DNA of 64,000 nt. It comes from Hydrococcus rivularis NIES-593 (GTDB taxonomy: Bacteria; Cyanobacteriota; Cyanobacteriia; Cyanobacteriales; Microcystaceae). The translations under genes were made by a program, and so were the position numbers. Under the pieces are notes generated by a model that searched no databases, had not been told where the DNA came from, and saw only the letters and a list, made by a program, of their open reading frames with translations. Below are positions 39,594 to 48,262 of this stretch, in pieces (positions within the stretch are counted from its first letter, which is position 1; each line of letters begins with the position of its first letter). Where the stretch lies: the NCBI RefSeq assembly GCF_001904635.1, contig NZ_MRCB01000003.1, positions 1 through 64,000 of the forward strand. Reading direction: 5' to 3'.

Positions 39594-39622
39594 AGATTAG
39601 CAGAGAAGGATGCGATCGTCAA
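39594..39622 (-). promoter_or_regulatory. Predicted aroF promoter
   Basis: On the minus strand TTGACG (39622-39617) and TAATCT (39599-39594) are separated by 17 bp. Transcription would start near 39587, ahead of both leader peptides. Confidence 0.65.
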
Positions 39623-39684
39623 TACCAATACACTTTCGAAATTCTTGCTTAGACTAGGTGAGGGATTCAAACCCATGTAAATAG

Positions 39685-40731
39685 TTAAGCTTTGCGATCG
39701 CTTAACCAATTTTTATACTTTAGATAAATTTTTAAACCGGGGATTTCTTGAGAAAAATCTTTCGGTTGCTTGTATTGGCTAGGTGGATATTGTTGACGAA
39801 TAGCGAGAATAGCTTGGTAGTGTTTACACCATTGCCAAAGAACCGACTCTAACTCCTGAAATTTCAAAAATGTAAGTTGATATTTGTGACTGAGTTCAAT
39901 ATATTGAATCAATCTAGCATAAGTCTCAGGGGTGTTTTGTTCTTCAGAAAGACCAATAATTTTTCTGAGTTTTTTGAAGACTTCATAATTAACTAACACT
40001 AAAGAAACTAATCTCTTTAGGTCTTGTACATCTTTCTGTCCAAGACTGTTGATTATTGCGGCGATTTTGCTCAAGATTGAGTAATCGACAGCATAATATC
40101 TTTTTAACAAGAGAAAGAGTTTTAATCCAAGCTCATGTTTTGAAAGATAATTTAACTCTTTGACATAAGCTTGCAAAGCTATTTTATCTTCTTCAGTTTT
40201 TATTTGTCCGAGAAGCTCGGTTAATTTAACTTTAACTCGCTCTCGAAATTTTTCTGTGTCTAATTCTTGAGAAAGTAGCTCTTCAACAAACTTGGAAAAC
40301 TGCTGTTGTTTATAGGTTTGATAACGCAATTCAGTTTGATAAAGTACCATTAAGCTATCTTTGGTTTTAAGTGCTGCTTCAAGAAGTTGTGCACTTTCAG
40401 ACAATCTTTCATATCCATCTAAATTGCTAGTCAGTAAGTATTTAATCTTGACAAAAAGTAGAAACTCTTGAGAGTCAAACTTATCCCTATTAATGGCTTT
40501 AGCAAGATCGCTAAAGCGTTGGGCGTTAAAGAGTTCTTGATTGTGTAAATGTATCGCCTCTTCGGATACTTCGGGTTTGCTGAACTTGCATATTAGTTTC
40601 TCTAATAAACTCTTATCTCCCCAGAGCGGACGATTCCACCAAGGTTTTGAGCTTAGCTGAGTTTTCAGCTCTAAAACCATGTTATTTTCGACATTTTTAG
40701 TTTTAACTAGGGGAGGCAGTTTTTCACTCAT
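39685..40731 (-). CDS. Hypothetical helical protein
   Basis: 348 aa, rich in Lys, Glu, Leu and Gln, predicted almost entirely helical, no membrane segment or signal peptide, no motif that I recognise. Segments such as LSESAQLLEAALKTKDSLMVLY suggest helical repeats. It lies upstream of the aroF leader on the same strand but has its own intervening promoter-like sequence before aroF. Function unknown. Confidence 0.6.
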   Translation of the reverse strand: MSEKLPPLVKTKNVENNMVLELKTQLSSKPWWNRPLWGDKSLLEKLICKFSKPEVSEEAIHLHNQELFNAQRFSDLAKAINRDKFDSQEFLLFVKIKYLLTSNLDGYERLSESAQLLEAALKTKDSLMVLYQTELRYQTYKQQQFSKFVEELLSQELDTEKFRERVKVKLTELLGQIKTEEDKIALQAYVKELNYLSKHELGLKLFLLLKRYYAVDYSILSKIAAIINSLGQKDVQDLKRLVSLVLVNYEVFKKLRKIIGLSEEQNTPETYARLIQYIELSHKYQLTFLKFQELESVLWQWCKHYQAILAIRQQYPPSQYKQPKDFSQEIPGLKIYLKYKNWLSDRKA

Positions 40732-41218
40732 TATTATCTAAATTTTGGGACTAAAATCATTTTGATTTTGTAAACTTGATGCAAAAGATAAACTCCTTTG
40801 CTATGCTACATTGATAACGAGTAAGACAATAAAGATTTAGCAAGTAGATGGAAAGAAGTCAGACTATCTTTATAGTTAACAGATGCTAAATCTAGTATTT
40901 TTAATGACTAAAAAAATCTTTTTCTAATTCTTAGATAACACTTTAGTGGGTAACTGTCTACGTATTTTTACTAGATTCATCAAAACTTTAAACTAGAGTC
41001 AGTTATTTTCAAGAAAATGTAAAGGAATTATCAAGAGCGGGAAATTTTTGGATTAAGATTGCTACTTAGCTCAATTGGCTTAAATCTGCATGAATTGAGA
41101 CGCGATCGCGCCCCGATTCAGTCATCCCCTAATACTTTGGTTAGAGACCGTGCCTCGACCGCTTTGAGGCATAAATATTTGTTAAGTTATATCAAGTACG
41201 ATCGGCAAAAAATCAACT
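40732..41218. other. Intergenic stretch between divergent genes
   Basis: 487 bp, AT-rich, carrying the 5' regions of the hypothetical gene (minus) and of hslO (plus). A GCCTC/GAGGC inverted repeat lies at about 41153-41171. A plus-strand frame from 41059 runs into hslO in another phase and is not a gene. Nothing else seen. Confidence 0.5.
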
Positions 41219-42118
41219 ATGGCAGACCAACTAATACGGGCGACAGCAGCAGATGGTGGCATACGAGCAGTGGGAGCGATTTCAACCCGTTTGACCCAAG
41301 AAGCAAGAGTGCGACACAAACTTTCCTACGTCGCAACAGCCGCCTTGGGACGCGCTATGACTTCTGGACTGTTACTCGCTTCTAATATGAAACGCGAAGG
41401 ATCGAGAGTAAACATTCGCATCAAAGGCAACGGACCGATGGGGGGATTATTAGTCGATGCGGGACTCGACGGAACGGTACGCGGCTATGTAGACAATCCC
41501 AGCGTAGAATTGCCGCCGAACGAGCAAGGAAAATTAGATGTTGGCGGAGCGCTCGGTCGCGAGGGATTTGTTTATGTCGTGCGGGATATCGGCTATGGCT
41601 ATCCCTATTCCAGCACGGTCGAGCTAGTGTCCGGCGAAGTAGGAGATGATATCGCCAACTACTTAGTCACCTCAGAACAAACCCCATCAGCTTTAATAGT
41701 CGGGGTTTTCGTCGGAGCAGAAGGCGTGACGGCATCGGGAGGAATCCTGTTGCAAGTGATGCCCAAAGCAGCTAGAGACGAAGCGTTAGTAGCCACCCTA
41801 GAGGAGCGTGTCGGTCAATTATCGGGATTTACCCCTCTGATGCAGCAAGGTTTAACTTTACCTGACATATTTAATCGCTTGCTGGGCGACCTCGGTCTAG
41901 TCATCCTGCCAGAGGTTCAGATGATACGCTTTGATTGCCCTTGTTCGTTCAACCGAGTCTTGGGAGCTTTGAAGATCCTCGGAGAAGCAGAACTCCAAGA
42001 TATGATTGAAAAAGACGATGGAGCAGAAGCCACCTGTCAGTTCTGTGGCGAGATTTATCAAGCCAGTAGGGATCATCTAGCGCAGTTGATCGAAGATTTA
42101 AGAGCAGAATCCGTTTGA
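41219..42118 (+). CDS. hslO: Hsp33 redox-regulated chaperone
   Basis: 299 aa. Holdase activated by oxidative stress. The N-terminal domain (RHKLSYVATAALGRAMTSGLLLASNMK; IRIKGNGPMGGLLVDAG) and the C-terminal zinc switch with CPC (about 240) and CQFC (about 272) are complete; oxidation of the four Cys releases zinc and activates binding of unfolded proteins. Monocistronic by position. Confidence 0.97.
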   Translation: MADQLIRATAADGGIRAVGAISTRLTQEARVRHKLSYVATAALGRAMTSGLLLASNMKREGSRVNIRIKGNGPMGGLLVDAGLDGTVRGYVDNPSVELPPNEQGKLDVGGALGREGFVYVVRDIGYGYPYSSTVELVSGEVGDDIANYLVTSEQTPSALIVGVFVGAEGVTASGGILLQVMPKAARDEALVATLEERVGQLSGFTPLMQQGLTLPDIFNRLLGDLGLVILPEVQMIRFDCPCSFNRVLGALKILGEAELQDMIEKDDGAEATCQFCGEIYQASRDHLAQLIEDLRAESV

Positions 42119-42293
42119 AGTGTCGCTAACTTCAATTAACTGGTAAAGAAGTCGAAAATTCAAACCGCTTTCGCTAAATGTCGTGGTAAGATCGAACACA
42201 ATCTACTTCCCTAGGAAAATTTAGGGATAATTACTTAAATAAATAGGTGGCAAAACCTTTAAGTTTTATACTGAAAGGAAAAAAGCCACCTAA

Positions 42294-42386
42294 ATATTAT
42301 TGGAAGTTCTTAGAGCTTCTCATTCTAAAAGCGAAACTGCAAAAATTCTTGCTCAGTGGTGGGATGAATTTAGAGATTTTGAGTAA
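42294..42386 (+). pseudogene. Short gene remnant
   Basis: An open frame with no start other than TTG reads LEVLRASHSKSETAKILAQW and stops at 42386, four bases before the next gene. Preceding it, GGTGGC (about 42247) and GCCACC (about 42285) form a distant hairpin. It looks like the tail of a lost gene; the family is not recognised. Confidence 0.25.
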
Positions 42387-42389
42387 ATC

Positions 42390-44324
42390 ATGAGGACAGA
42401 TCGGGAACAATTGGCACCTACAGAAATCCGTCATGCAAGCGATCGGCTTAACCCTGCCAACCCGGTAAGAAAACTGTTTCAAAACACTTTTGGCAAGCTG
42501 AGTTGGCAAGTTTGGGCAATTTTGTTGGTGCTGGCATCGGGAGGAATAGGATTTGCGGCTACGTCTTGGTTGTTGCAGCTGCCCAAAACCCCGAACTGTC
42601 CGAGGATTTTTTGGCCCGTCGCTTCGGCTTCGATGCGCCTTTATTGCGCCCAATTAGAAGCTGAAAAAGGGACGGTAGACGGTTTGTTAGCCGCAATTAA
42701 CCTAGTAGAAGCTCTGTCTAAAGATCATCCCTTGCGATCGGAAATTGATAGTAATGTCGAGCAATGGGCAAAAGAAATCTTAAACATCGCCGAAAAGGAG
42801 TTTAACGAAGGTAGCCTGGTCGCGGCGATCGAAACTGCCCGTAGAATTCCCAATAACGTCCAAGCCTACAACCTCGTAGAGGAGCGGATCGAGAGCTGGC
42901 AGTCTACCTGGTCTGAAGGCGAGAAAATTTTTGCCGCAGCGCAGGAACGGTTGAGAGAATCCGAATGGAATATGGCGTTCCGCGAAGCTATCAAATTGCT
43001 CTATTTGGAAAATCAATACTGGGCAACCACTAAATACGGAGAACTTACCCAGGAAATCCAACGCGCCCAAGAAGAAAGTCGTCAACTCGATGGTGCTTAC
43101 GTAGCCCTTCGTCGGGGCGGCATCGACAATTGGTTGAAAGCTGTAGAAGATGCAGAAAAAATTGGCTCTAACAGCTATGCCTATCAGGAAGCACGAGAGT
43201 TAATCGCCAAGGCAAAAGAAAAAATTGTCGGGCATATCGAGGGCTTAATCGATAAACGCGATTGGCAAACTTTGTTAGACGTTACCGACCGACTTCCCGC
43301 AAGCCTCGGTCTCAAGGAAGAAGCGAATGACTGGCAGACGATCGCCAGTGCAGGAGCGGATGCGCAGATAGGAACGGCTGAGAGTTTAGAATCAGCGATT
43401 GTCATCGCCCAACAGATCGAACCCAATCGTCCTCTCTATCAAGTTGCTCAAGACTTAATCGGTCGCTGGACATTAGAGATTGAAGATGTTGCCGTTCTAG
43501 AAAAGGCAAAGAACTTAGCACAACTGGGGACAATCGAAAACCTCAACGCAGCGATCGCGCAAGCAGAACTCATCCCACGGGACAATCCCCGCTATCGGGA
43601 AGCGCGAGAAGAAATCGGTCGCTGGGTTAGTCAGGTGCAAACGATTGAAGACCAGCCGATTTTAGATCGCGCCGAAGAATTGGCAATGAGCGGTACAGTT
43701 CCTGCTCTGCAAGCAGCGATCGCTCAAGCAAGTTTAATCGGCCAAAATCGCGCTCTCTACAATAAAGCTCAGGAAAGAATCGGTCAGTGGAGAAGCATCA
43801 TTGAGGAACAAGAAGACCGACCCTTTCTAGACCAAGCAAACGCTCTAGCCAGTAGCAAAGATTATGGAGCTGCTATAGAGGCAGCCCGAAAAATTGGACG
43901 GGGAAGAGCGCTTTATCGAGAAGCACGCGCCAATATTAGGGACTGGGAGCAAGAAATTCAAGCGCAAAAAGATTATCAAGAAGCCATAATCGTAGCAGAG
44001 GCGAGAACACCAGAAGCTTTAGTAGCAGCATTGAATATTTTGAGGAGAATCCCATCTTCGACAGATGTAGGAGGAGAAAGCGCACAAGCACTCAATCGCT
44101 GGAGCTATCAACTGTTGAGTATGGCTGAAAACCTGGCAAACTCAGCCTCAATAGAAGAAGCGATCCGTTTAGCCAGAAGGATTCCCAGCGAAAGCAGCGC
44201 CTACGAATCGGCACGGGCACAAATTCAGACATGGCGGCAGATGTTAAACCCCGCTCCCAACCCAACACCCTCCTCACCTTTGCTGGAAACCAATTTCCCA
44301 AATCCGAGAGCAGGTTCTAGATAG
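42390..44324 (+). CDS. Membrane-anchored repeat protein, cyanobacterial
   Basis: 644 aa. Residues 1-38 are cytosolic, 39-62 form one membrane helix (VWAILLVLASGGIGFAATSW), and the rest is a long helical domain built of imperfect repeats of about 60 residues ending in RxLYxxAxxxIxxW (for example RPLYQVAQDLIGRW, NPRYREAREEIGRW, RALYNKAQERIGQW, SSAYESARAQIQTW). Such proteins are often annotated in cyanobacteria as chromosome segregation ATPases, but no ATP-binding motif is present. It probably acts as a scaffold facing the lumen or periplasm. Function unknown. Confidence 0.8.
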   Translation: MRTDREQLAPTEIRHASDRLNPANPVRKLFQNTFGKLSWQVWAILLVLASGGIGFAATSWLLQLPKTPNCPRIFWPVASASMRLYCAQLEAEKGTVDGLLAAINLVEALSKDHPLRSEIDSNVEQWAKEILNIAEKEFNEGSLVAAIETARRIPNNVQAYNLVEERIESWQSTWSEGEKIFAAAQERLRESEWNMAFREAIKLLYLENQYWATTKYGELTQEIQRAQEESRQLDGAYVALRRGGIDNWLKAVEDAEKIGSNSYAYQEARELIAKAKEKIVGHIEGLIDKRDWQTLLDVTDRLPASLGLKEEANDWQTIASAGADAQIGTAESLESAIVIAQQIEPNRPLYQVAQDLIGRWTLEIEDVAVLEKAKNLAQLGTIENLNAAIAQAELIPRDNPRYREAREEIGRWVSQVQTIEDQPILDRAEELAMSGTVPALQAAIAQASLIGQNRALYNKAQERIGQWRSIIEEQEDRPFLDQANALASSKDYGAAIEAARKIGRGRALYREARANIRDWEQEIQAQKDYQEAIIVAEARTPEALVAALNILRRIPSSTDVGGESAQALNRWSYQLLSMAENLANSASIEEAIRLARRIPSESSAYESARAQIQTWRQMLNPAPNPTPSSPLLETNFPNPRAGSR

Positions 44325-44365
44325 TAACCAGTGATTCGATGAAAGGATTTTGGATTTTGGATTGG

Positions 44366-44400
44366 TTAGTAGTTAGTAGTTAGTAGTTAGTTGTTAGTTG
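44366..44400. repeat. Short tandemly repeated heptamer
   Basis: Seven-base units of TTAGTAG, degenerating to TTAGTTG, repeat five times, followed by a C/T-rich tract (44401-44480). Such short tandem repeats are typical of cyanobacterial intergenic DNA. Confidence 0.8.
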
Positions 44401-44487
44401 TTTCCCCCTTGTCTCCCTTGTCTCCCCATCCCCCCACACTCCCCACACCTCCTACACTCCCCATTCCCAGTCCCCTCTCCTCCGTCC

Positions 44488-45930
44488 TCAATAGGCTCCC
44501 CTCCCAAACAGAACGACTCTAATAGTTTCAACTAAGATATCTAAATCTAAGTTCAGCGACCAATTGTCGATGTAATAGAGATCTAGCCGAGCAGCGTCGT
44601 TAAAATCTTCTATATCCGATCGCCCGGAGATTTGCCAAAGTCCCGTTACTCCTGGAAGAACGCGATGGCGAATGTGATGCCATTGCTCGAAGCGCTCGAC
44701 ATCCCTTACAGGTAAAGGACGAGGACCTACTAGGCTCATTTGACCCAAAAGAACGTTAAATAATTGCGGCAGTTCGTCAATGCTAGTGCGTCTGAGAAAG
44801 TGACCGATAGGTGTAATGCGGGGATCGTTTCTAAGTTTGAACATCACTTTATCTTGAATCTGATTTTGCGCTTCTAGGGAGGCTTGTAGTTCGGCTGCAT
44901 TGACTACCATCGTGCGGAATTTCCACATCTGAAAAACTTTGCCGTACAACCCGATGCGTTCTTGACAGAAAAAGACGGGTCCCGGCGAAGAGAGTTTAAT
45001 CGCGATCGCGACTGCTATTAATAAAGGAGACAAAAAAATTACCCCAAAGAAAGCACCGATAATATCCAGCCAGCGCTTGAGTCGGTAATCCCAGCCAACT
45101 AGCAAGGGCGTTTCTACTCGCAGTGTCGGCAATCCGGCAAAGATTTCTGGTACTCCCCGACGGTAGAGGATTTCTCGGCTCGATGGCAGCAATCTTAGGG
45201 CGATGCCAGCACGCCGCAAGTTCCAGTAGAGTGTTGAGGCGAGTTCTGTCTGGGGGATATCTGCCGCCAGAACCTCTGCTGCACCCGATCGCAGAATTGC
45301 CTGAAGCGTAGCGGTGGTATTGGCTGTCGAGGCGAGTGCTGCGCCGACGACTTTATAGCGAGAGCGATGTTTTAAAATTTGTGCTAATTTCTTTAACCGT
45401 CCTGCGGAAGCAATGAGGAAGACAGATACCTGCGGCTGTTTCTGGACAAATTGACCGAAGATGAGGGTAATAAACAGCCGAAACCCCATTACCATAAAGA
45501 CGCTGCCGATCCAAGCGGTAAAAAAGAGCGATCGCGGCGGGTCGAGCTTGGGATCGTAGAAATAACAAATAACCAGAGATAAGAGATAGACGATGCTGAC
45601 TAACTGAGCCGTCCGTACATAGTTGTGACTTTGGTTGGAAGTGCCATACAATCTCCCATAGGCAAAGAATATGAGCGTGATGGCGGCAAAGATCCAAAAC
45701 AAACTCGGCATTCCCAACCAAACCCACCAAACTAACTGAGGAGGAAGGGGAGAATAAAAGTGATTGAGATATCTGGCAACCTGCCAAGCACCTGCTAGCG
45801 CTAACACATCGCTCAGCAGTAATGCCAAAACTTGATACCATTGCCAGCTCGCAAGATGGAATACGCGAAATTGATGGGGCGCTCGAATATCAAATTGAGA
45901 TTTGCGCGTTTCGCCAGGAAGCTTTGCCAT
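44488..45930 (-). CDS. Polyprenyl-phosphate hexose-1-phosphate transferase (WbaP/WcaJ type)
   Basis: 480 aa. Four to five N-terminal membrane helices, a cytosolic CoA-binding-like middle region (VSVFLIASAGRLKKLAQILK), one more membrane hairpin (WLDIIGAFFGVIFLSPLLIA), then the catalytic bacterial sugar-transferase domain with KFRTMV, RRTSIDELPQLFNVLLGQMS and LVGPRP. It starts polysaccharide repeat-unit synthesis by loading a sugar phosphate onto undecaprenyl phosphate. It is the first of the polysaccharide genes in this region; its sugar specificity is unknown. Confidence 0.92.
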   Translation of the reverse strand: MAKLPGETRKSQFDIRAPHQFRVFHLASWQWYQVLALLLSDVLALAGAWQVARYLNHFYSPLPPQLVWWVWLGMPSLFWIFAAITLIFFAYGRLYGTSNQSHNYVRTAQLVSIVYLLSLVICYFYDPKLDPPRSLFFTAWIGSVFMVMGFRLFITLIFGQFVQKQPQVSVFLIASAGRLKKLAQILKHRSRYKVVGAALASTANTTATLQAILRSGAAEVLAADIPQTELASTLYWNLRRAGIALRLLPSSREILYRRGVPEIFAGLPTLRVETPLLVGWDYRLKRWLDIIGAFFGVIFLSPLLIAVAIAIKLSSPGPVFFCQERIGLYGKVFQMWKFRTMVVNAAELQASLEAQNQIQDKVMFKLRNDPRITPIGHFLRRTSIDELPQLFNVLLGQMSLVGPRPLPVRDVERFEQWHHIRHRVLPGVTGLWQISGRSDIEDFNDAARLDLYYIDNWSLNLDLDILVETIRVVLFGRGAY

Positions 45931-46016
45931 AGCGACGGAAGAATTCTAAATGCTGAATTTAATTTTACGTCTACCTTGAGAATTCCCGATGATAGTGTCG
46001 AACGCTCAGCTAAGAA

Positions 46017-46805
46017 TTAAATTTGTTGGCGATGGCTTCTAATTCCGATCCAGCGATCGAGCAACTGTAACCCAAATAAGATCGAGAAGGTAGGATTATT
46101 AATGAGATATCGTCGCCATAATCGTTTAGGTTCTCTGGCAAGACGATACAACCACTCCCATCCTAATCTCATCATCCATCTGGGAGCTTGAGCCACTTCG
46201 CCGCTATGAAAACTAAAAGCTGCGCCAATGCCAACCATAACCGCTTTTAGTTTTCCTTGTTGCCTAGACATCCATTCTTCCTGTTTCGGGCAGCCCAAGC
46301 CAACAAAAACTACTTTAGCACCAGTAGCTTGAATGCGCTCTCTATCGAGCGCTTCTTCTTCTGGAGTGAGAGGACGAAAGGGAGGGGCATAACTGCCAGC
46401 GATTGTCAGTCTAGGAAAGCGTCGTTCTAGGTTGTTCTGAAGTTTTGCTAGCATCGCCTCGGTGCCGCCGTATAAGAAAATAGGAATGCCATATTTAGCC
46501 GCGCGATCGCACCACGCTAACATGAGATCGGGCCCATAAACCCGCGATTGTCTTTTAACACCCAGAAGACGCATTGCCCAAACCAAAGGCATTCCATCGG
46601 GAGTCACTAATGCGGCATTATTAATAATCTTTTGATAGTTTCGCTGCCAGTAGCCAGTCATGACGACATGCACATTAGCAGCAACGATATAACAAGAGGT
46701 TTGATTAGTTGCCCAGGTTTGGATGCGATCGCAAGCATCCTCGTAAGTGGTAGCATCGATACGAGTTCCTATAATTAATTTATGTTCGAGATCGGGATTT
46801 AACAC
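46017..46805 (-). CDS. WecG/TagA/CpsF-family glycosyltransferase
   Basis: 262 aa. GT26 signatures are clear: YIVAANVHVVMTGY, LVTPDGMPLVWAMRLLG, RVYGPDLML, FLYGGTEAMLAKL and FVGLGCPKQEEWMSRQ. The family adds the second sugar (often N-acetylmannosaminuronate) to a lipid-linked intermediate, in line with the upstream sugar transferase. The start is GTG. Its first codons (IIGTRIDATTYEDACDR) are duplicated in degenerate form at 48205-48262. Confidence 0.9.
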   Translation of the reverse strand: MLNPDLEHKLIIGTRIDATTYEDACDRIQTWATNQTSCYIVAANVHVVMTGYWQRNYQKIINNAALVTPDGMPLVWAMRLLGVKRQSRVYGPDLMLAWCDRAAKYGIPIFLYGGTEAMLAKLQNNLERRFPRLTIAGSYAPPFRPLTPEEEALDRERIQATGAKVVFVGLGCPKQEEWMSRQQGKLKAVMVGIGAAFSFHSGEVAQAPRWMMRLGWEWLYRLAREPKRLWRRYLINNPTFSILFGLQLLDRWIGIRSHRQQI

Positions 46806-46808
46806 GAC

Positions 46809-46850
46809 GCGATCGCCTTACTCTTGACTAGCTAATCGTTTAGAATATTT
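46809..46850 (+). repeat. Imperfect direct repeat flanking hicBA, left copy
   Basis: Starts GCGATCGCCTTACTC and ends GTTTAGAATATTT. It matches 47312-47353 at about 36 of 42 positions. The two copies bracket the hicB-hicA pair exactly, suggesting that the module was inserted or duplicated as a cassette. Confidence 0.7.
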
Positions 46851-46892
46851 TCAATCTTTAATATTCCCTAATTACGACAAAAAACACTCAAG

Positions 46893-47105
46893 ATGAAATT
46901 TAAAGCTATTGTTCATCAGGCTGAGGAAGGCGGTTATTGGGCAGAAGTCCCTGCATTACCAGGTTGTATCACGGAAGCAGATACGTGGGAAGAGTTGATG
47001 GCTCGCCTTAAAGATGCGATTGAAGGATGGCTCGAAGTAGCTAATAGCAGTGAATCCATTCAATCTAGAGAAGATACGGATAAAGTAGTTGAAATCGCTA
47101 TATGA
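46893..47105 (+). CDS. hicB: HicB-type antitoxin
   Basis: 70 aa. The sequence MKFKAIVHQAEEGGYWAEVP with ALPGCITEADTWEELMARLK is the partial RNase H-like fold of HicB. The C-terminal DNA-binding domain seen in longer HicB proteins is absent, as in the short UPF0150 type. It overlaps hicA by four bases (ATGA). It neutralises the HicA RNase and probably represses the operon with it. Confidence 0.88.
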   Translation: MKFKAIVHQAEEGGYWAEVPALPGCITEADTWEELMARLKDAIEGWLEVANSSESIQSREDTDKVVEIAI

Positions 47106-47311
47106 AAGCTGTTTCTGGGAAAAAGTTATGTAAAATAGTGGAGAAAAAAGGCTGGATTTTAAAGAAAATTACTGGGAGTCATCATATCTATCAGAAGCCT
47201 GGAACCATGCAAATTTTATCGATTCCCGTACATGGAAATAAAGATTTGAAAATGGGAACCTTAAAGGCTTTGATGAAAATAGCTAGGTTAATTGAAAAAG
47301 ATTTGGAGTAA
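47102..47311 (+). CDS. hicA: HicA-type mRNA interferase toxin
   Basis: 69 aa. A double-stranded RNA-binding-like fold with the catalytic His in TGSHHIYQKPG, and IPVHGNKDLKMGTLKALMK as the C-terminal half. It cleaves mRNA in the absence of HicB. It is an intact module inserted between wecG-like DNA and a second toxin-antitoxin pair. Confidence 0.9.
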   Translation: MKAVSGKKLCKIVEKKGWILKKITGSHHIYQKPGTMQILSIPVHGNKDLKMGTLKALMKIARLIEKDLE

Positions 47312-47353
47312 GCGATCGCCTTACTCTCTACTAGCTAATTGTTTAAAATATCA
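47312..47353 (+). repeat. Imperfect direct repeat flanking hicBA, right copy
   Basis: Starts GCGATCGCCTTACTC and ends GTTTAAAATATCA, directly after the hicA stop codon. It overlaps the last bases of the convergent DUF5615 gene. See the left copy at 46809-46850. Confidence 0.7.
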
Positions 47354-47722
47354 TGAAATATTGGTTAGTGGTAGAAAAATAATTTGGTCTTGATATTCAT
47401 CATCAAAAGAGCCTTCTGCTATTAGCATTAACTCATCAATGTTTTGACCAACACTTAAATTCGGATTAAGAATAAAAATTCCTGGTACATGATGACCTCG
47501 ATCGATATGCTCACTTAAGTGGACTGGCATCGATCTCCGGTTATTTGTGACTAATATAAAATCATACTCTTCACACCACAGTAAAATTTTTGGGTCTTTT
47601 GTGCCTTTTGAAGGAGTGTTAGGTTCACCAATGACTCGAACGATTAGATCGGGTAGGTTGAGCCGCAGTCGAGTAAAATAGGCTGGATCTATATTTTCAT
47701 CCATGAGATATTTTAGAGACAT
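47351..47722 (-). CDS. DUF5615 PIN-like toxin
   Basis: 123 aa. The N-terminus KYLMDENIDPAYFTRLR and the motifs DPKILLWCEEYDFILVTNNRRSM belong to the DUF5615 family, a compact PIN-like fold with conserved acidic residues (Asp8, Glu9, Asp43-like) and the TNNR motif. These proteins pair with DUF433 antitoxins. The gene overlaps its upstream partner by 26 bp. RNase activity is presumed from the fold. Confidence 0.85.
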   Translation of the reverse strand: MSLKYLMDENIDPAYFTRLRLNLPDLIVRVIGEPNTPSKGTKDPKILLWCEEYDFILVTNNRRSMPVHLSEHIDRGHHVPGIFILNPNLSVGQNIDELMLIAEGSFDDEYQDQIIFLPLTNIS

Positions 47723-48050
47723 CAGCTTTTTTTTGAGCTTCTTTTGCTTCTCTGAGTTTCTGAAGCCTAGCAGCAGCAGGATGGGGATTTAATGCCTGTG
47801 CCTTACGTTGTTGGTGTCCCCACTCTAACCAGTCGGCTAGGTATTGACTAACTGTTTCTTTGTTATGCAGGTAATAGAGAATTGTGGCGTAAACCTGTTC
47901 TAAGGTAAGAGTGTAAAAATGTTTGACAATTTCCTCTGGAGAACGTTGGCGATAGATATATTCATAAAGAATGCTTTCAATACCAACTCTCGTACCTTTT
48001 ACTCGAATATCATCGGGAGCAAGAAACTCAAAGTAATCTTCTAGTTGCAT
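47697..48050 (-). CDS. DUF433 antitoxin
   Basis: 117 aa. FLAPDDIRVKGTRVGIESILYEYIYRQRSPEEIV is the usual DUF433 helix-turn-helix-like domain; the C-terminal 45 residues are charged and probably disordered, wrapping the toxin. First gene of the pair with the DUF5615 toxin. AAGGAG precedes the ATG by 9 bases. Confidence 0.85.
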   Translation of the reverse strand: MQLEDYFEFLAPDDIRVKGTRVGIESILYEYIYRQRSPEEIVKHFYTLTLEQVYATILYYLHNKETVSQYLADWLEWGHQQRKAQALNPHPAAARLQKLREAKEAQKKADVSKISHG

Positions 48051-48204
48051 GGGTTTATTCTCCTTTTAATTAAGAGATGGGTTAGGAGTTTTCCAGATTT
48101 GCTGGAGCATTCGACTTTTGTTAGCGAAGTTTCTCTCTCTTTTATTGTGACAGCGATCGCTTATAGATTTGACTGTAGCTAGCTAATGGAAGTAATCTAG
48201 GGAA

Positions 48205-48262
48205 ACTGCGATCGCAAGCATCCTCATAACTGGTAGAATCGCTCCGAGTACCTATAATACTT
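48205..48262 (-). pseudogene. Degenerate duplicate of the wecG-like 5' end
   Basis: On the minus strand the sequence reads IGTRSDSTSYEDACDR, against IGTRIDATTYEDACDR in the intact gene at 46017-46805, with more than 80 percent nucleotide identity over about 50 bp. Its upstream part overlaps the last codons of the GT4 gene, whose TAG stop lies in the shared TTATAGG. It marks an old duplication or recombination that now brackets the two toxin-antitoxin modules. Confidence 0.7.

Noticed and set aside
44366-44480. Short tandem repeats as a second CRISPR-like array
   Set aside because: Units are seven bases with no unique spacers; ordinary cyanobacterial short tandem repeats.
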